Source of the DNA: Candidatus Saganbacteria bacterium CG08_land_8_20_14_0_20_45_16
Lineage (GTDB): Bacteria > Margulisbacteria > WOR-1 > O2-12-FULL-45-9
NCBI GenBank assembly: GCA_002774365.1
Contig: PEYM01000055.1
Coordinates: 1 to 51,978 of the forward strand
DNA length: 51,978 nt
Direction: 5' to 3'
Every line of letters starts with the position of its first letter. Position 1 is the stretch's first letter. The notes beneath the pieces are model-generated. The model was not told the DNA's origin and ran no database searches. It was given only the letters and a program-made list of their open reading frames with translations. Shown piece after piece: positions 51,384 to 51,978 of the stretch. The position numbers and the translations under genes are program-made.

Positions 51384-51978
51384 TTAAGAGTCAAGCTCAT
51401 CAATCCCATTGTACCGATTGATGACAGCGTTGATCCGATGGATCATGTCTCTTGCCCTGGTTTGATTTTCTACCTGATCATCAAAACTTAAGGTCAGATT
51501 GATTATTTCGCGCAGTGATTGTCTTGCTTCCTCTAAGTTTCTAACTACAGCAGCTCTTTCTTCCTCTGATAATTGGACCTGTTCTTCTAAAATCTCAAGT
51601 AATGGCTCTTGACTATTTAAGACATCATTGACCAAGGCATTATTAGCTGGCCCCTCTTGTAGTTAAAATGAAGCAATTGAAATTCTTTCTTGAGGGGACA
51701 AGTTAGTCAGGTTGTCTAAAAAGATTGGGGCAAGTGGGGCCAGCGAATCCCTTTCTCCTTCTGGCTCTGGGTCTTGGGCTAACGCAGCCAGCAAACCGAG
51801 TGCTTGGGGATCTGAGGAATATCTCTCCACAACTTCTCCAATTTGGTTGTAATCTTCTGCTTCTAAATACCTGGTACCAAGCGATCGGCGCAGGGTTTGC
51901 AGAAAAAGAGCCTGAGATTGTGGGCCAAGCGGACTTGAATCATCTAGCAGATCCCCATAAAGACTTAAAACCTGCGTG
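51384..51978 (-). pseudogene. Unknown helical protein gene interrupted by one in-frame stop; 5' end outside window
   Basis: On the minus strand an open frame enters from beyond 51978 and runs 104 codons (QVLSLYGDLLDDSSPLG ... LSPQERISIASF) to a TAA at 51665-51663. The same frame then continues without another stop for 92 codons (LQEGPANNALVNDV ... NGIDELDS) to TAA at 51386-51384. Composition and helical character match on both sides of the stop, so one base change (for example TTA or CAA to TAA) in a single gene is the simplest reading. A separate 83-residue gene starting at TTG 51635 is the alternative; it lacks a convincing Shine-Dalgarno. No family is recognised. Acidic, Leu-rich helices (LEEQVQLSEEERAAVVRNLEEARQ) recall the style of the island proteins, without clear homology. 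Confidence 0.65.

Noticed and set aside
1-51978. CRISPR arrays, rRNA genes, insertion sequences and phage integrase
   Set aside because: No regularly spaced repeats, rRNA-like sequence, transposase or integrase motifs were seen. The island has no visible att sites; the only tRNA is 17 kb away.

Overview
The window carries a bacterial chromosome segment from what looks like an uncultivated, diderm-type, rod-shaped anaerobe-like lineage. Small operons, start/stop overlaps of the ATGA type, an O-polysaccharide gene set, an MreBCD/PBP2/RodA elongasome, citramalate-type isoleucine synthesis and heptanucleotide tandem repeats would fit a cyanobacterial sister lineage such as Margulisbacteria/Saganbacteria. 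That placement is an impression, not a demonstrated assignment. Gene density is very high and no stretch over 300 bases lacks a gene.

Layout. (1) 131-9341: biosynthesis genes (cimA, lysA, panB, aroK, aroB) mixed with a Fic AMPylase-type protein, the c-di-AMP synthase cdaA, tRNA-Arg(CCU), tyrS and rfbD. (2) 9319-14352: cell-surface polysaccharide genes (GT4 glycosyltransferase, O-antigen ligase-like protein with TPRs, polyprenyl-phosphate sugar transferase), converging on a large secreted Ig-like/FlgD-Ig surface protein at 14355-16955 on the minus strand. (3) 17042-22563: geranylgeranyl-reductase-like flavoprotein, DUF218 protein, sugar epimerase, ispF, pdxJ, rpiB and a sugar nucleotidyltransferase. 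(4) 22570-37868: a 15.3-kb accessory island of fourteen genes, thirteen of which I cannot assign to a family. (5) 37918-40043: a methyltransferase and an APH-type kinase. (6) 42230-40023, minus strand: ROK kinase, hisH, hisA. (7) 42314-51380: SPOR protein, mreB, mreC, mreD, mrdA, hisF, ispA, trpE, rodA. (8) 51384-51978: a minus-strand reading frame broken by one in-frame stop and running off the window.

The island in region 4 is the most unusual part. Its genes fall into five transcription units, and each unit is preceded by the same promoter-like element, RCAAGWTT-N12-YNCGATAW, with exactly 12 bases between the two boxes in all five copies. This resembles the sigma-28 (FliA/SigD) consensus (TAAAGTTT-N11-GCCGATAA) and differs from the sigma-70-type promoters of the housekeeping operons around it. 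The products mostly have polar Ser/Asn/Gln-rich N-termini without signal peptides. They include an 1821-residue protein with at least four, perhaps six, ~210-residue modules (an R-x6-F-[TS] motif, then a helical stretch, then an Ala/Gly-rich hydrophobic segment), an EF-hand protein, several very small proteins, coiled-coil proteins and a GT2-TPR glycosyltransferase. I infer a co-regulated set of exported, possibly pore-forming or structural proteins, analogous in style to type III translocator/effector sets. No secretion apparatus gene is in the window, so this remains a hypothesis.

A second general feature is that many sigma-70-type promoters (before cimA, the 2503 gene, the 17042 gene, the 37918 gene, the SPOR gene, the ROK gene and the minus-strand surface protein) have a -10 box only 6-12 bases before the start codon, which predicts leaderless or near-leaderless mRNAs.
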